Under the pieces are notes generated by a model. It was not told the DNA's origin and did not search any database. It worked only from the letters and a program-made list of their open reading frames with translations. A stretch of DNA of 5,190 bases, from positions 1,901-7,090 of the forward strand of contig MGOB01000047.1 of NCBI GenBank assembly GCA_001796995.1, read 5' to 3'. Source of the stretch: Chloroflexi bacterium RBG_16_68_14 (GTDB taxonomy: Bacteria; Chloroflexota; Dehalococcoidia; DSTF01; RBG-16-68-14). Below, in pieces: positions 1 through 5,190 of this stretch. Every line of letters starts with the position of its first letter. Positions within the stretch are counted from its first letter, which is position 1. Made by a program: the position numbers and the translations under genes.

Positions 1-241
1 CGACCTGGCGTACGAGCTCTCCAGGCAGAAGCGCGGCCACTCTTCTCCCAGTCGATTCGACCAAAGGCAGGACGACCCGCTGCTGGAAGGGGACGGACGA
101 GAGATCGGCCCCGCTCCGGCGCGCCACCGCCAGGGCGCGGATGCGCGCCTCTGCTGGACTCTTGACGCCGCGAAAGGCTGCGAGCGCCAGCAGGAGCAGC
201 GCCAGAAACGTTGTCGCAGCGATGACGAGGTGCAGCGCCAC
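1..241 (-). CDS. tadC: TadC, GspF-family pilus platform protein (N-terminal part)
   Basis: This is the first 80 codons of an inner-membrane platform protein, cut by the window edge at position 1. The frame opens with GTG (239-241), 10 nt after the tadB stop; there is no ATG in this frame before the first membrane segment. Residues 3-22 are strongly hydrophobic (VALHLVIAATTFLALLLLAL) and form a transmembrane helix. A cytoplasmic stretch follows with Arg/Ala-rich sequence and then PFQQRVVLPLVE, which resembles the segment that precedes the GspF domain in TadC proteins. In Tad systems TadC pairs with TadB as the membrane base on which the TadA ATPase acts. The GspF domain itself would lie outside the window. 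The ribosome site is weak (GAG or GGG close to the GTG), so translation may depend on coupling to tadB. The assignment rests on position after tadB, the membrane helix and the PFQQR segment; the GTG start is likely but not proven. Confidence 0.85.
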   Translation of the reverse strand, partial: MALHLVIAATTFLALLLLALAAFRGVKSPAEARIRALAVARRSGADLSSVPFQQRVVLPLVESTGRRVAALLPGELVRQV

Positions 242-251
242 GGTCCCTGTC

Positions 252-1229
252 TCAGTACTCGACACGCAGGGCCCGCCGGATGGCGAAGAAGCCCAGGAGT
301 TGCAGGCTTCCGGCGATGGCCAGCTGGATCTGCCCGGCGGGCTCCGTGAAGAGCCTGGACCAGATGCCGGGCATGAGGGCCAGGAGGACCAACCCAACGA
401 CGATAGGGTAGACCATGAGAACGAGCCCGGTGAGACGCTGCTGGGTCGTCAGCGTGTGGAGCTCGCCGCGGATCCGCTCCCGCTCGAGCAAGGTCTCGGC
501 CGCCCGATCCAGCACTTCTGCCAGGTTGCCGCCGGTGGTGCGCTGCACCAGGATGGCGGTGACGACGATGTCGAGGCCCGGGCTGCCGACGCGCCGTTGT
601 AGGTCTTCGAGGGCCGCCTGCGTCGTCGCTCCCAGGTTGACGTCGCTAAGGAGCAGCGCCAGCTCATCCCCGAGCGGCGGCCCGAGCTGTCGCGCCGCCG
701 CCTCGATGCCCTGGGGCAGCGCGAAGCCGGAGCGGAGGGAGGAGGCGAGGAGCGGCAAGAACTCGACCAGTTGCCGCTCCACCTTCGCCAGGCGCCCTCG
801 TCGCGCCGATTTCAGGTAGAAGCCTGGAAGCAGGTACCCGAGAAGGACACCAGCAAGGCCCACGAGAAGACCGACCGGGTGCAGCCGCGAGAGCAGCGCT
901 GGTACGAGGAACAGGAGCGCGGCCAGCAGCCAGCGCAGCAGCAGGAACTCGCCCACCCGGAGCCCCACGTCCGCTTGCCGCAGCTCCAGCGCGATGGATT
1001 CGCCCCGAGCGCTATCGCTCAGGAGACGCCGGAGCCAGGGCACGGATGAGGGCGATGGCCTGAGGCCGGGCGCCGGCGTCCCGCTGCGCCTCGCGACTCC
1101 GCCGGCAGGCCGGAGAGCGCGGATCCGCTCCGCCAGCGGCCCGCGCCTGCTCCCGGCAGGATGGAAGATGGCGATGGAGCCGGCAGCGAGGGCGAGGAAC
1201 AGGAAGAAGCTGGCACCGAGAGCGATCAT
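252..1229 (-). CDS. tadB: TadB, GspF-family Tad pilus inner-membrane platform protein
   Basis: A complete 325-residue protein of usual length for TadB. It has an N-terminal transmembrane helix (about residues 4-22), a cytoplasmic linker rich in Arg, Pro and Gly (25-75), two adjacent helices (about 96-114 and 118-139), a cytoplasmic GspF (T2SSF) domain (about 150-265) and two C-terminal helices (about 268-289 and 300-317). Typical GspF-domain sequence is seen in QLVEFLPLLASSLRSGFALPQ (first 20 residues at 153-172), in LLLSDVNLGA and in QRTTGGNLAEVLDRAAETL (229-247). TadB and TadC form the membrane platform that couples ATP hydrolysis by TadA to extraction of pilins from the membrane. The ATG overlaps the tadA stop (ATGA), which indicates translational coupling, and GGGGTGA lies 3 nt upstream. 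The LRR-RLLSDSARG sequence near residues 66-76 and the fold order match the TadB rather than the TadC half of the pair. No frameshift or missing segment is seen. Confidence 0.94.
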   Translation of the reverse strand: MIALGASFFLFLALAAGSIAIFHPAGSRRGPLAERIRALRPAGGVARRSGTPAPGLRPSPSSVPWLRRLLSDSARGESIALELRQADVGLRVGEFLLLRWLLAALLFLVPALLSRLHPVGLLVGLAGVLLGYLLPGFYLKSARRGRLAKVERQLVEFLPLLASSLRSGFALPQGIEAAARQLGPPLGDELALLLSDVNLGATTQAALEDLQRRVGSPGLDIVVTAILVQRTTGGNLAEVLDRAAETLLERERIRGELHTLTTQQRLTGLVLMVYPIVVGLVLLALMPGIWSRLFTEPAGQIQLAIAGSLQLLGFFAIRRALRVEY

Positions 1230-2566
1230 GGCTCACCCCAGCGGCCCACTAGCGGCTCGCCCCAGTCGATGCGGTATCCCGTCCGGGCGAGTTGGTCGGC
1301 GAAGGTAGGCATGATGCCGGTAGGCTCCAGTCGTTCCTCAGTGCTCGAACCTGTCTGGACAAACCGGAACAGGTCCTGCGTCACGATGACGTCGCCCTCC
1401 ATCCCGGTGATCTCGGTGACGGCTATCACCCGGCGGCGGCCGTCGCTGAACCGCGCCAGCTGGAGCACGATGTGCAGGGCGGAGGCCATCTGCTCCCGGA
1501 TGACCCGCACCGGCAGGTCCAGCCCGGCCATGAGCACCATGTTCTCGATGCGGGCCAGGGAGTCGCGGGGCGAGTTGGCGTGCACCGTGGTCAGCGAGCC
1601 CTCGTGGCCGGTGTTCATCGCCTGCATCATGTCGAAGGCCTCCGGCCCGCGCACCTCGCCCACGATGATGCGGTCGGGCCGCATGCGCAGGGCGTTGCGC
1701 AGCAGGTCGCGCTGCGTCACCTCGTTCCGCCCCTCGATGCTTGGTGGTCGCGCCTCCATGGCAATGACGTGGTGCTGCTGGAGCATCAGCTCGATGGGAT
1801 CCTCAATGGTGATGATCCGTTCGGTCTTGGGGATGAAGGTGGAGAGGGCGTTGAGCATCGTCGTCTTGCCTGTGCCGCTGCCGCCCGAGACCACCATGTT
1901 CAGGCGCAGGCGGACGCAGACCCGCAGGAACTCGGCCAGCGGCGCGGTAAGGGTATTGTTGGCCAGCAGGTCGTCCACGGTGTACTTGTCCGGGCGGAAC
2001 TTGCGGATGGTGACCGTGGGGCTGCGCGGGACCAGCGGCGGGATGATCACGTTCACCCGGGAGCCGTCCGGCAGGCGGGCGTCCACGTAGGGCGAGGACT
2101 CGTCCACCCGCCGGCCCAGCGGGGCGATGATCCTGTCGACGATGCGCATGATGTGCGCGTCGTCCCGGAAGCGCACCGGCGCAACGTAGATGATGCCGTC
2201 CCGCTCCACGTACACCTCGTCGGGCGCGTTGACCATCACCTCCGAGATGCTCTCATCGTCCACCAGCCGCTGGATGGGCCCGAGCCCGATGGCTTCGTTG
2301 AGGACAGCCCGCACCACCGCCTCTCTCGCTTCGCCGTAGAGGCCGCTGGCCATCTCCGTTACCAGCGCGCGGACCGCCGTCTCCAGGCCCTGGCGAGTCC
2401 CGTCCGAGGTCTGCCGTTCCAGGGCGGCCAAGTCGTACTCCTGGAGGAGCCGCTGGTGGGCTCGAAAGACCAGATCGGAGTGCTCCTCATTGAGCAGCCT
2501 CTCGCCCGTATCGAGGGGCGCAGGCTCCAGGTCGCTCGCGTCCTTCCGCAGGAGGAGCTGGGTCAT
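1226..2566 (-). CDS. tadA: TadA/CpaF, Tad pilus assembly secretion ATPase
   Basis: A complete 446-residue type II/IV secretion-system ATPase (GspE/PulE superfamily, CpaF branch) that powers pilus assembly from the cytoplasmic face of the membrane. An N-terminal helical region (about 28-100) is followed by the N-terminal domain with ISEVMVNAPDEVYVERDG (107-124) and DARLPDGSRVNVIIPPL (162-178). The RecA-like domain carries Walker A GGSGTGKT (228-235, K234), the Asp box RIITIEDPIEL (250-260, with E255 and D256), Walker B RIIVGEVRG (299-307, with E304) and the His box TGHEGSLTTVHAN (319-331, with H321 and H329). All catalytic motifs are intact, so the enzyme should be active. There is no tetracysteine zinc motif, as expected for CpaF. 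The start is supported by GAGGTG 5 nt before the ATG. The ATG overlaps the cpaE stop and the TGA overlaps the tadB start, so it is tied to both neighbours. The family is clear; the CpaF branch rather than another secretion ATPase is supported by the cpaE-tadA-tadB-tadC order. Confidence 0.97.
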   Translation of the reverse strand: MTQLLLRKDASDLEPAPLDTGERLLNEEHSDLVFRAHQRLLQEYDLAALERQTSDGTRQGLETAVRALVTEMASGLYGEAREAVVRAVLNEAIGLGPIQRLVDDESISEVMVNAPDEVYVERDGIIYVAPVRFRDDAHIMRIVDRIIAPLGRRVDESSPYVDARLPDGSRVNVIIPPLVPRSPTVTIRKFRPDKYTVDDLLANNTLTAPLAEFLRVCVRLRLNMVVSGGSGTGKTTMLNALSTFIPKTERIITIEDPIELMLQQHHVIAMEARPPSIEGRNEVTQRDLLRNALRMRPDRIIVGEVRGPEAFDMMQAMNTGHEGSLTTVHANSPRDSLARIENMVLMAGLDLPVRVIREQMASALHIVLQLARFSDGRRRVIAVTEITGMEGDVIVTQDLFRFVQTGSSTEERLEPTGIMPTFADQLARTGYRIDWGEPLVGRWGEP

Positions 2567-3819
2567 AGCTCCACCTCTCGCTCCACCACCTTCAGCTCAA
2601 ACCGGGGGCGCCCTTGAGAGCCACCGTTGCGCCCGGCGACGAGGCGACGCAGCAGGCCGTTCTTAGGGGGCTTGGGCGGGATGCCGTTCAGGGCCAGGGC
2701 CAGGTCTCTAAGGCTGCTGGCGGCGGGGCTGCGCGGGTGTGGGTCATCGACCAGCACCCGGCCCAACTGGGCGCTTAGCCGCAGCCGCTGGTCGTAGGGG
2801 ATGGTCCAGAAGATCTCCCGTGCTAGCGCCTCTTCAATGCTGCTTGGCTGGACCTGGACTTCGGGCGAGGCGATATTGAGGACGACCCGCAGGCGGTCCT
2901 CCGGCAAGTCCAGTCCCCGGATCGCGCCGAGAGCCTGGAGGGCGTCACGGACGCTGGTGTACTCCGGCGTGGTGAGCCAGAGGATGAGCGAGGCGGCTCG
3001 GAGGGCGGCCATGGTCACGTCGCTCAGGGTGACGCCTGTGTCCACGACCACGGCATCGAACTGGCGGGCGAGCTGTCGCAGTAGTTGCTCCAGCCGTTCG
3101 CCCGGGATGTCCCTCCACTCGAACGGGCTCTCCGGGGACGCTAGGACCGCAAGGCCGCTGCTGTGGTAGGCGAGGAACCGCTTGACCTCAGCGCCGTCCC
3201 CGTCGCCCAGGGAGCGGAGCGACTGAGTGACGGTCCCCTGCGGCATGAGGGCGAGGGCGGCTGCCGCGTCCCCGAAGGTATCGTCTGCATCCACGAGCAC
3301 GGTGGCCTGCTGGGCGTGCCGGGCCAGGGCCACCGCCAGGTTGGTCGCCACGGTGGTCTTGCCGACGCCGCCCTTCGCGGCGAAGACCGTGATGATGGCA
3401 CCCTGCGGCCCGGGCGCGCCGTCGGCCTCCTGGCGCCGGCCGCGCTCTTCCGCCTCCAGCGCTGCGGCCACGGAACGCCGCAGCTCGTCCGGTTTGAACG
3501 GCGCGTGGAGGAAATCCCGCGCCCCGGCCAGCATCGCCTTCCTGATCACCCCCAGGTCGCTGGCCTCGGAGTAGGCGATGACGGGCACGCCGCGCAGGCA
3601 GTGCACCAGCGATTCGATGGTCTGCTGCACCCGCGCCATGGGCTCTTTCAGGCCGCAGAGGATCAGGTCCGGGTGGACTTCTGCGGCCAGCGACACGGCC
3701 TCCGTGCCGAGGCCGGCCTGGCCGCACACCTCGAACCCGGCTTGCCCGGCTAGTCCCTGGACCTGGAAGCGGACGTCCGGGTCGTGGTCGACAATGAGGA
3801 CTCTTGGCTTCTCGCCCAT
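2563..3819 (-). CDS. cpaE: CpaE/TadZ, receiver-like plus MinD/ParA-type ATPase of the Tad pilus
   Basis: A complete 418-residue two-domain protein. Residues 4-121 form a response-regulator receiver fold (VLIVDHDPDVR at 7-17, PDLILCGLKEP at 50-60, PVIAYSE at 79-85, GARDFLHAPFKPDELR at 99-114). The phosphoacceptor Asp position reads Gly56 and the conserved Lys position reads Ala106, so Asp phosphorylation is unlikely. A Gly/Pro linker (127-140) leads to a MinD/ParA ATPase domain (about 141-378) with deviant Walker A KGGVGKTT (149-156, signature K149, catalytic K154), VLVDADDTFGD (174-184) as Walker A' and FDAVVVDTG (254-262, D260) as Walker B. A basic, leucine-rich segment (386-397) and a 20-residue charged tail end the protein. 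TadZ/CpaE proteins localise the Tad machine, often to a pole. The ATG has AGGA 5 nt upstream, and the gene lies 20 nt after cpaB. The stop overlaps the tadA start. The intact P-loop is worth noting because some TadZ proteins have lost it. Confidence 0.94.
   Translation of the reverse strand: MGEKPRVLIVDHDPDVRFQVQGLAGQAGFEVCGQAGLGTEAVSLAAEVHPDLILCGLKEPMARVQQTIESLVHCLRGVPVIAYSEASDLGVIRKAMLAGARDFLHAPFKPDELRRSVAAALEAEERGRRQEADGAPGPQGAIITVFAAKGGVGKTTVATNLAVALARHAQQATVLVDADDTFGDAAAALALMPQGTVTQSLRSLGDGDGAEVKRFLAYHSSGLAVLASPESPFEWRDIPGERLEQLLRQLARQFDAVVVDTGVTLSDVTMAALRAASLILWLTTPEYTSVRDALQALGAIRGLDLPEDRLRVVLNIASPEVQVQPSSIEEALAREIFWTIPYDQRLRLSAQLGRVLVDDPHPRSPAASSLRDLALALNGIPPKPPKNGLLRRLVAGRNGGSQGRPRFELKVVEREVEL
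2572..2577 (-). promoter_or_regulatory. Shine-Dalgarno of tadA inside the cpaE 3' end
   Basis: GAGGTG on the minus strand, 5 nt before the tadA ATG. It lies within the last codons of cpaE (…EVEL), so ribosomes ending cpaE pass over it and can reinitiate at the overlapping ATGA. Confidence 0.75.
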
Positions 3820-3824
3820 GGCTT

Positions 3825-3828
3825 TCCT
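3825..3828 (-). promoter_or_regulatory. Shine-Dalgarno of cpaE
   Basis: AGGA on the minus strand, 5 nt before the cpaE ATG, within the 20-nt gap after the cpaB TAG. It supports the ATG at 3817-3819, which also places the first receiver-domain strand (PRVLIVD) right after the start, as in other receiver proteins. Confidence 0.7.
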
Positions 3829-3839
3829 ATCCCCTCTTC

Positions 3840-4652
3840 CTATGGCGTCAGAAACGGCAGCAGGGTCGCTTCGCCCGGCGACAGGCCCTCGGTGTCCTCC
3901 AGGGGCCGCAGGGCGAGCCAGAGTTTGCCGTTCTCCTGCGCCAGCGCGAGCAGTTGGGCCTCCTCCGGACTGACGGCCAGGGTTACCGTTCGTGCCCCCG
4001 GCTGCCGTTCCACGTTGTCCGGGCGCTGGCCGCGGATGGGGTCGCCGGCCTGGGTCTCGCCCGACGCTTCTACGCCCGCGGGGACGGGCTGCTGCGCCTC
4101 CTGCCCGACAGACAGCACCTCCACGTCTCGCAGCAGCGTCACCGCCTTGTCGATGCCGGTAGTCCCGGCATCGAACACCGCGATGACGTCTACCCGGTTC
4201 CCGGGCAGGAGCAGCCCGCCGACGCTGGTGACCTCCGTCACCTCCACGGCGACGCCTCGCTTGCCCGCCGGCAGCACCAGCGCCAGGTCATCTTCGTCCT
4301 GGATGGCCTCCAGGCCGACCTTCAGCGGCGTAAGCTGCTCGCCTTTCGCCAGCGGAAAGCGGGTGGGGAGCCCAACGAGCGGCTCGATCTTTTCGTAGGC
4401 GCCATCGAGGACTGCGTCACCGGGGAGCGGCCTTACTTCCAGCATGTCCGGCGTCAGCTTGGTGTTGGCCGGGATGTCGCGGGCGGCCACGGCCACACCA
4501 GTGGTCTGTGCGGCGCCTCCGCTGCCGCCGTCTCCCTGACGCTGGAGCGCAAGGAACACCAGGAGGGACGCGATGGCGGCGAACACCACGGCGGCCGCCA
4601 GCATCAGGCGGTTGGCCCGCTCCGGCGAGGTCCCTGCGATGACTCGTGCCAT
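3840..4652 (-). CDS. cpaB: CpaB/RcpC, Tad pilus assembly protein with SAF domain
   Basis: A complete 270-residue protein with an N-terminal membrane anchor (about residues 16-36, after the positively charged start MARVIAGTSPERANR), then a Gly/Ser-rich linker (40-50). A SAF-type domain follows (about 52-112): VAVAARDIPANTKLTPDMLE (53-72), then GLPTRFPLAKGEQLTPLKV (94-112). The RcpC/CpaB domain (about 123-249) includes LPAGKRGVAVEVTEVTSVGGLLLPG (starting at 127; first 20 residues to 146), NRVDVIAVF (152-160) and RTVTLAVSPEEAQLLALAQENGKLWLALRP (starting at 221). A low-complexity insert rich in Pro, Gln and Gly (183-219) separates the last strands. The family sits outside the cytoplasmic membrane; in diderms it is linked to the Tad secretin. 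The SAF domain may bind glycan, but this is inference. A strong Shine-Dalgarno supports the start. It follows the VWA gene by 22 nt and precedes cpaE by 20 nt, with no secretin gene in between. Confidence 0.93.
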   Translation of the reverse strand: MARVIAGTSPERANRLMLAAAVVFAAIASLLVFLALQRQGDGGSGGAAQTTGVAVAARDIPANTKLTPDMLEVRPLPGDAVLDGAYEKIEPLVGLPTRFPLAKGEQLTPLKVGLEAIQDEDDLALVLPAGKRGVAVEVTEVTSVGGLLLPGNRVDVIAVFDAGTTGIDKAVTLLRDVEVLSVGQEAQQPVPAGVEASGETQAGDPIRGQRPDNVERQPGARTVTLAVSPEEAQLLALAQENGKLWLALRPLEDTEGLSPGEATLLPFLTP

Positions 4653-4656
4653 GATG

Positions 4657-4664
4657 CTCCTCCC
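4657..4664 (-). promoter_or_regulatory. Shine-Dalgarno of cpaB
   Basis: GGGAGGAG on the minus strand, 4 nt before the cpaB ATG (the GGAGG core is 6 nt away). It is the strongest ribosome site in the window and fixes the cpaB start. It lies in the 22-nt gap after the VWA gene stop, so cpaB can be initiated independently. Confidence 0.85.
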
Positions 4665-4674
4665 GCTCAGGCTC

Positions 4675-5190
4675 CTAGCGAAGCAGGCCGCGGCCGACGA
4701 TGCCGCTGGCGACCTCCTGGAAGATCTCTGGGAGCTCCTGCGCCGAGGAGACCCTGAAATACTTGTCCTGGGACGAGACGATGCACTTCAGCAGCCGCTG
4801 ATTGGCCACATCATCGTGCGCCGTATCGCCGATGCCGTTGCAGTAGCCGGGGTCCGATGCGGTCCGTCCATCTTCGCCGCCGCACACGCCGAGCCCGACC
4901 ACGTAGATCTCCACGCCCTGGCTCTTGAGCTGGCTTGCCATCTGCCACGTCTTCACGTCCAGTTCGCGTTCCTGCCGCCACGCGGGGCCGCAATCCAGAT
5001 TGTTGAGATCGACGCTGGACGTCGAACTGGGCCGGCAAGCTGATGGCGGCCGATACCGACTCGTGTAGAACAGTCCGTCGTGGTAATTGTTGTCGCCATC
5101 GGTCAGGAGGACGACCGACCGACGCACACCGGCGCCCGGCTGGGCAGCCGGGCCGCTCAGCTTCTGCAGCGCGCGCAGAAGCGGAAGGCA
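4675..5190 (-). CDS. VWA-domain protein, TadG-like (C-terminal part)
   Basis: The last 171 residues of a larger protein; the frame is open to the window edge at 5190, so the start lies outside. A GTG at 5125-5127 is in frame, but it sits just before a core beta strand and is unlikely to be the start. RRSVVLLTDGDNN (23-35 of the visible part) is the hydrophobic strand plus TDG of a von Willebrand factor A domain; its Asp is a usual metal-site (MIDAS) residue. The DxSxS part of that site would be upstream. WQMASQLKSQGVEIYVVGLG (82-101) is the next helix and strand, and DKYFRVSSAQELPEIFQEVA (142-161) is the closing VWA strand and helix. Six cysteines (1, 52, 67, 103, 117, 136) suggest disulfides outside the cytoplasm. 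VWA proteins of the TadG type are common in Tad loci and may act as surface or tip components; the exact role here is inferred from position 22 nt before cpaB. Confidence 0.85.
   Translation of the reverse strand, partial: CLPLLRALQKLSGPAAQPGAGVRRSVVLLTDGDNNYHDGLFYTSRYRPPSACRPSSTSSVDLNNLDCGPAWRQERELDVKTWQMASQLKSQGVEIYVVGLGVCGGEDGRTASDPGYCNGIGDTAHDDVANQRLLKCIVSSQDKYFRVSSAQELPEIFQEVASGIVGRGLLR
5135..5152. repeat. Perfect 8-bp palindrome with 2-nt centre, inside the VWA gene
   Basis: The arms are CCCGGCTG (5135-5142) and CAGCCGGG (5145-5152) around GG. It codes for part of the Gly/Pro/Ala linker (GPAAQPGAG) just before the VWA strand with TDG. The loop would have to open to at least 4 nt, leaving a 7-bp GC-rich stem. 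It lies 7 nt from the other inverted repeat. Confidence 0.4.
5160..5182. repeat. Perfect 8-bp inverted repeat with 7-nt loop, inside the VWA gene
   Basis: The arms are GCTTCTGC (5160-5167) and GCAGAAGC (5175-5182), separated by AGCGCGC. RNA from either strand could form a stem-loop. It is inside coding sequence (PLLRALQKL region), has no U-tract and is not a terminator by sequence. A role is not shown; it may be chance in GC-rich DNA. Confidence 0.4.

Noticed and set aside
1161..2090. A 309-codon Ser/Arg/Met-rich open frame on the plus strand
   Set aside because: It is a reverse-frame shadow of tadA and the tadB start; the composition is typical of antisense translation and no fold is recognisable.
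1292..2617. A 441-codon open frame on the plus strand, antisense to tadA
   Set aside because: Its protein is a His/Asp/Arg/Gly-rich composition with no domain pattern, and it lies opposite a gene with every catalytic motif intact. Long antisense frames are expected in GC-rich coding DNA with few stop codons.
3820..3839. A possible promoter or terminator in the cpaB-cpaE gap
   Set aside because: The gap is only 20 nt and holds the cpaE ribosome site; there is no stem with a U-tract and no convincing -35/-10 pair.
3804..4757. A 317-codon open frame on the plus strand, antisense to cpaB and the end of the VWA gene
   Set aside because: It has biased, low-complexity composition (Gln, Arg, Gly, His) and no recognisable motif. 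It spans the boundaries of well-supported minus-strand genes.
5125..5127. GTG as a possible start of the VWA gene
   Set aside because: The frame stays open for 21 more codons to the window edge, no good ribosome site precedes the GTG, and starting there would remove the first half of the VWA domain.

Overview
The window is a gene-dense, GC-rich stretch in which everything lies on the minus strand. It holds the core of a Tad (tight adherence)/Flp-type pilus operon. Read in the direction of transcription, from high to low coordinates, the order is: the 3' part of a VWA-domain protein (TadG-like), cpaB/rcpC, cpaE/tadZ, cpaF/tadA, tadB, and the 5' part of tadC. Gaps between genes never exceed 22 nt. 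The tadA start overlaps the cpaE stop by 4 nt, and the tadB start overlaps the tadA stop in the same way. No promoter or terminator is visible inside the window. This looks like one polycistronic transcript that enters and leaves the window.

How the parts fit (family knowledge plus the motifs seen): TadA/CpaF is the cytoplasmic hexameric ATPase that drives pilin assembly. TadB and TadC are the GspF-like inner-membrane platform. CpaE/TadZ is a MinD/ParA-like ATPase with an N-terminal receiver-like domain that places the machine in the cell. CpaB/RcpC is a membrane-anchored extracytoplasmic protein with a SAF domain. The VWA protein is a likely surface-exposed or pilus-associated component. The pilin, prepilin peptidase and TadE-like genes are not here and may lie upstream, beyond position 5190.

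Organism: the high GC, the direct cpaB-cpaE junction with no secretin (cpaC/rcpA) or cpaD/rcpB gene between them, and the VWA gene just before cpaB suggest a bacterium without a classical outer membrane. Chloroflexota or a similar GC-rich lineage is my best guess, from remembered gene order and not from any search.

This is a recognised type of system, not a new one. The points most worth a second look are the degenerate receiver domain of CpaE (phosphoacceptor Asp and conserved Lys both missing), a MinD-like amphipathic segment near the CpaE C-terminus, the lack of secretin genes, and the cysteine-rich VWA partner.
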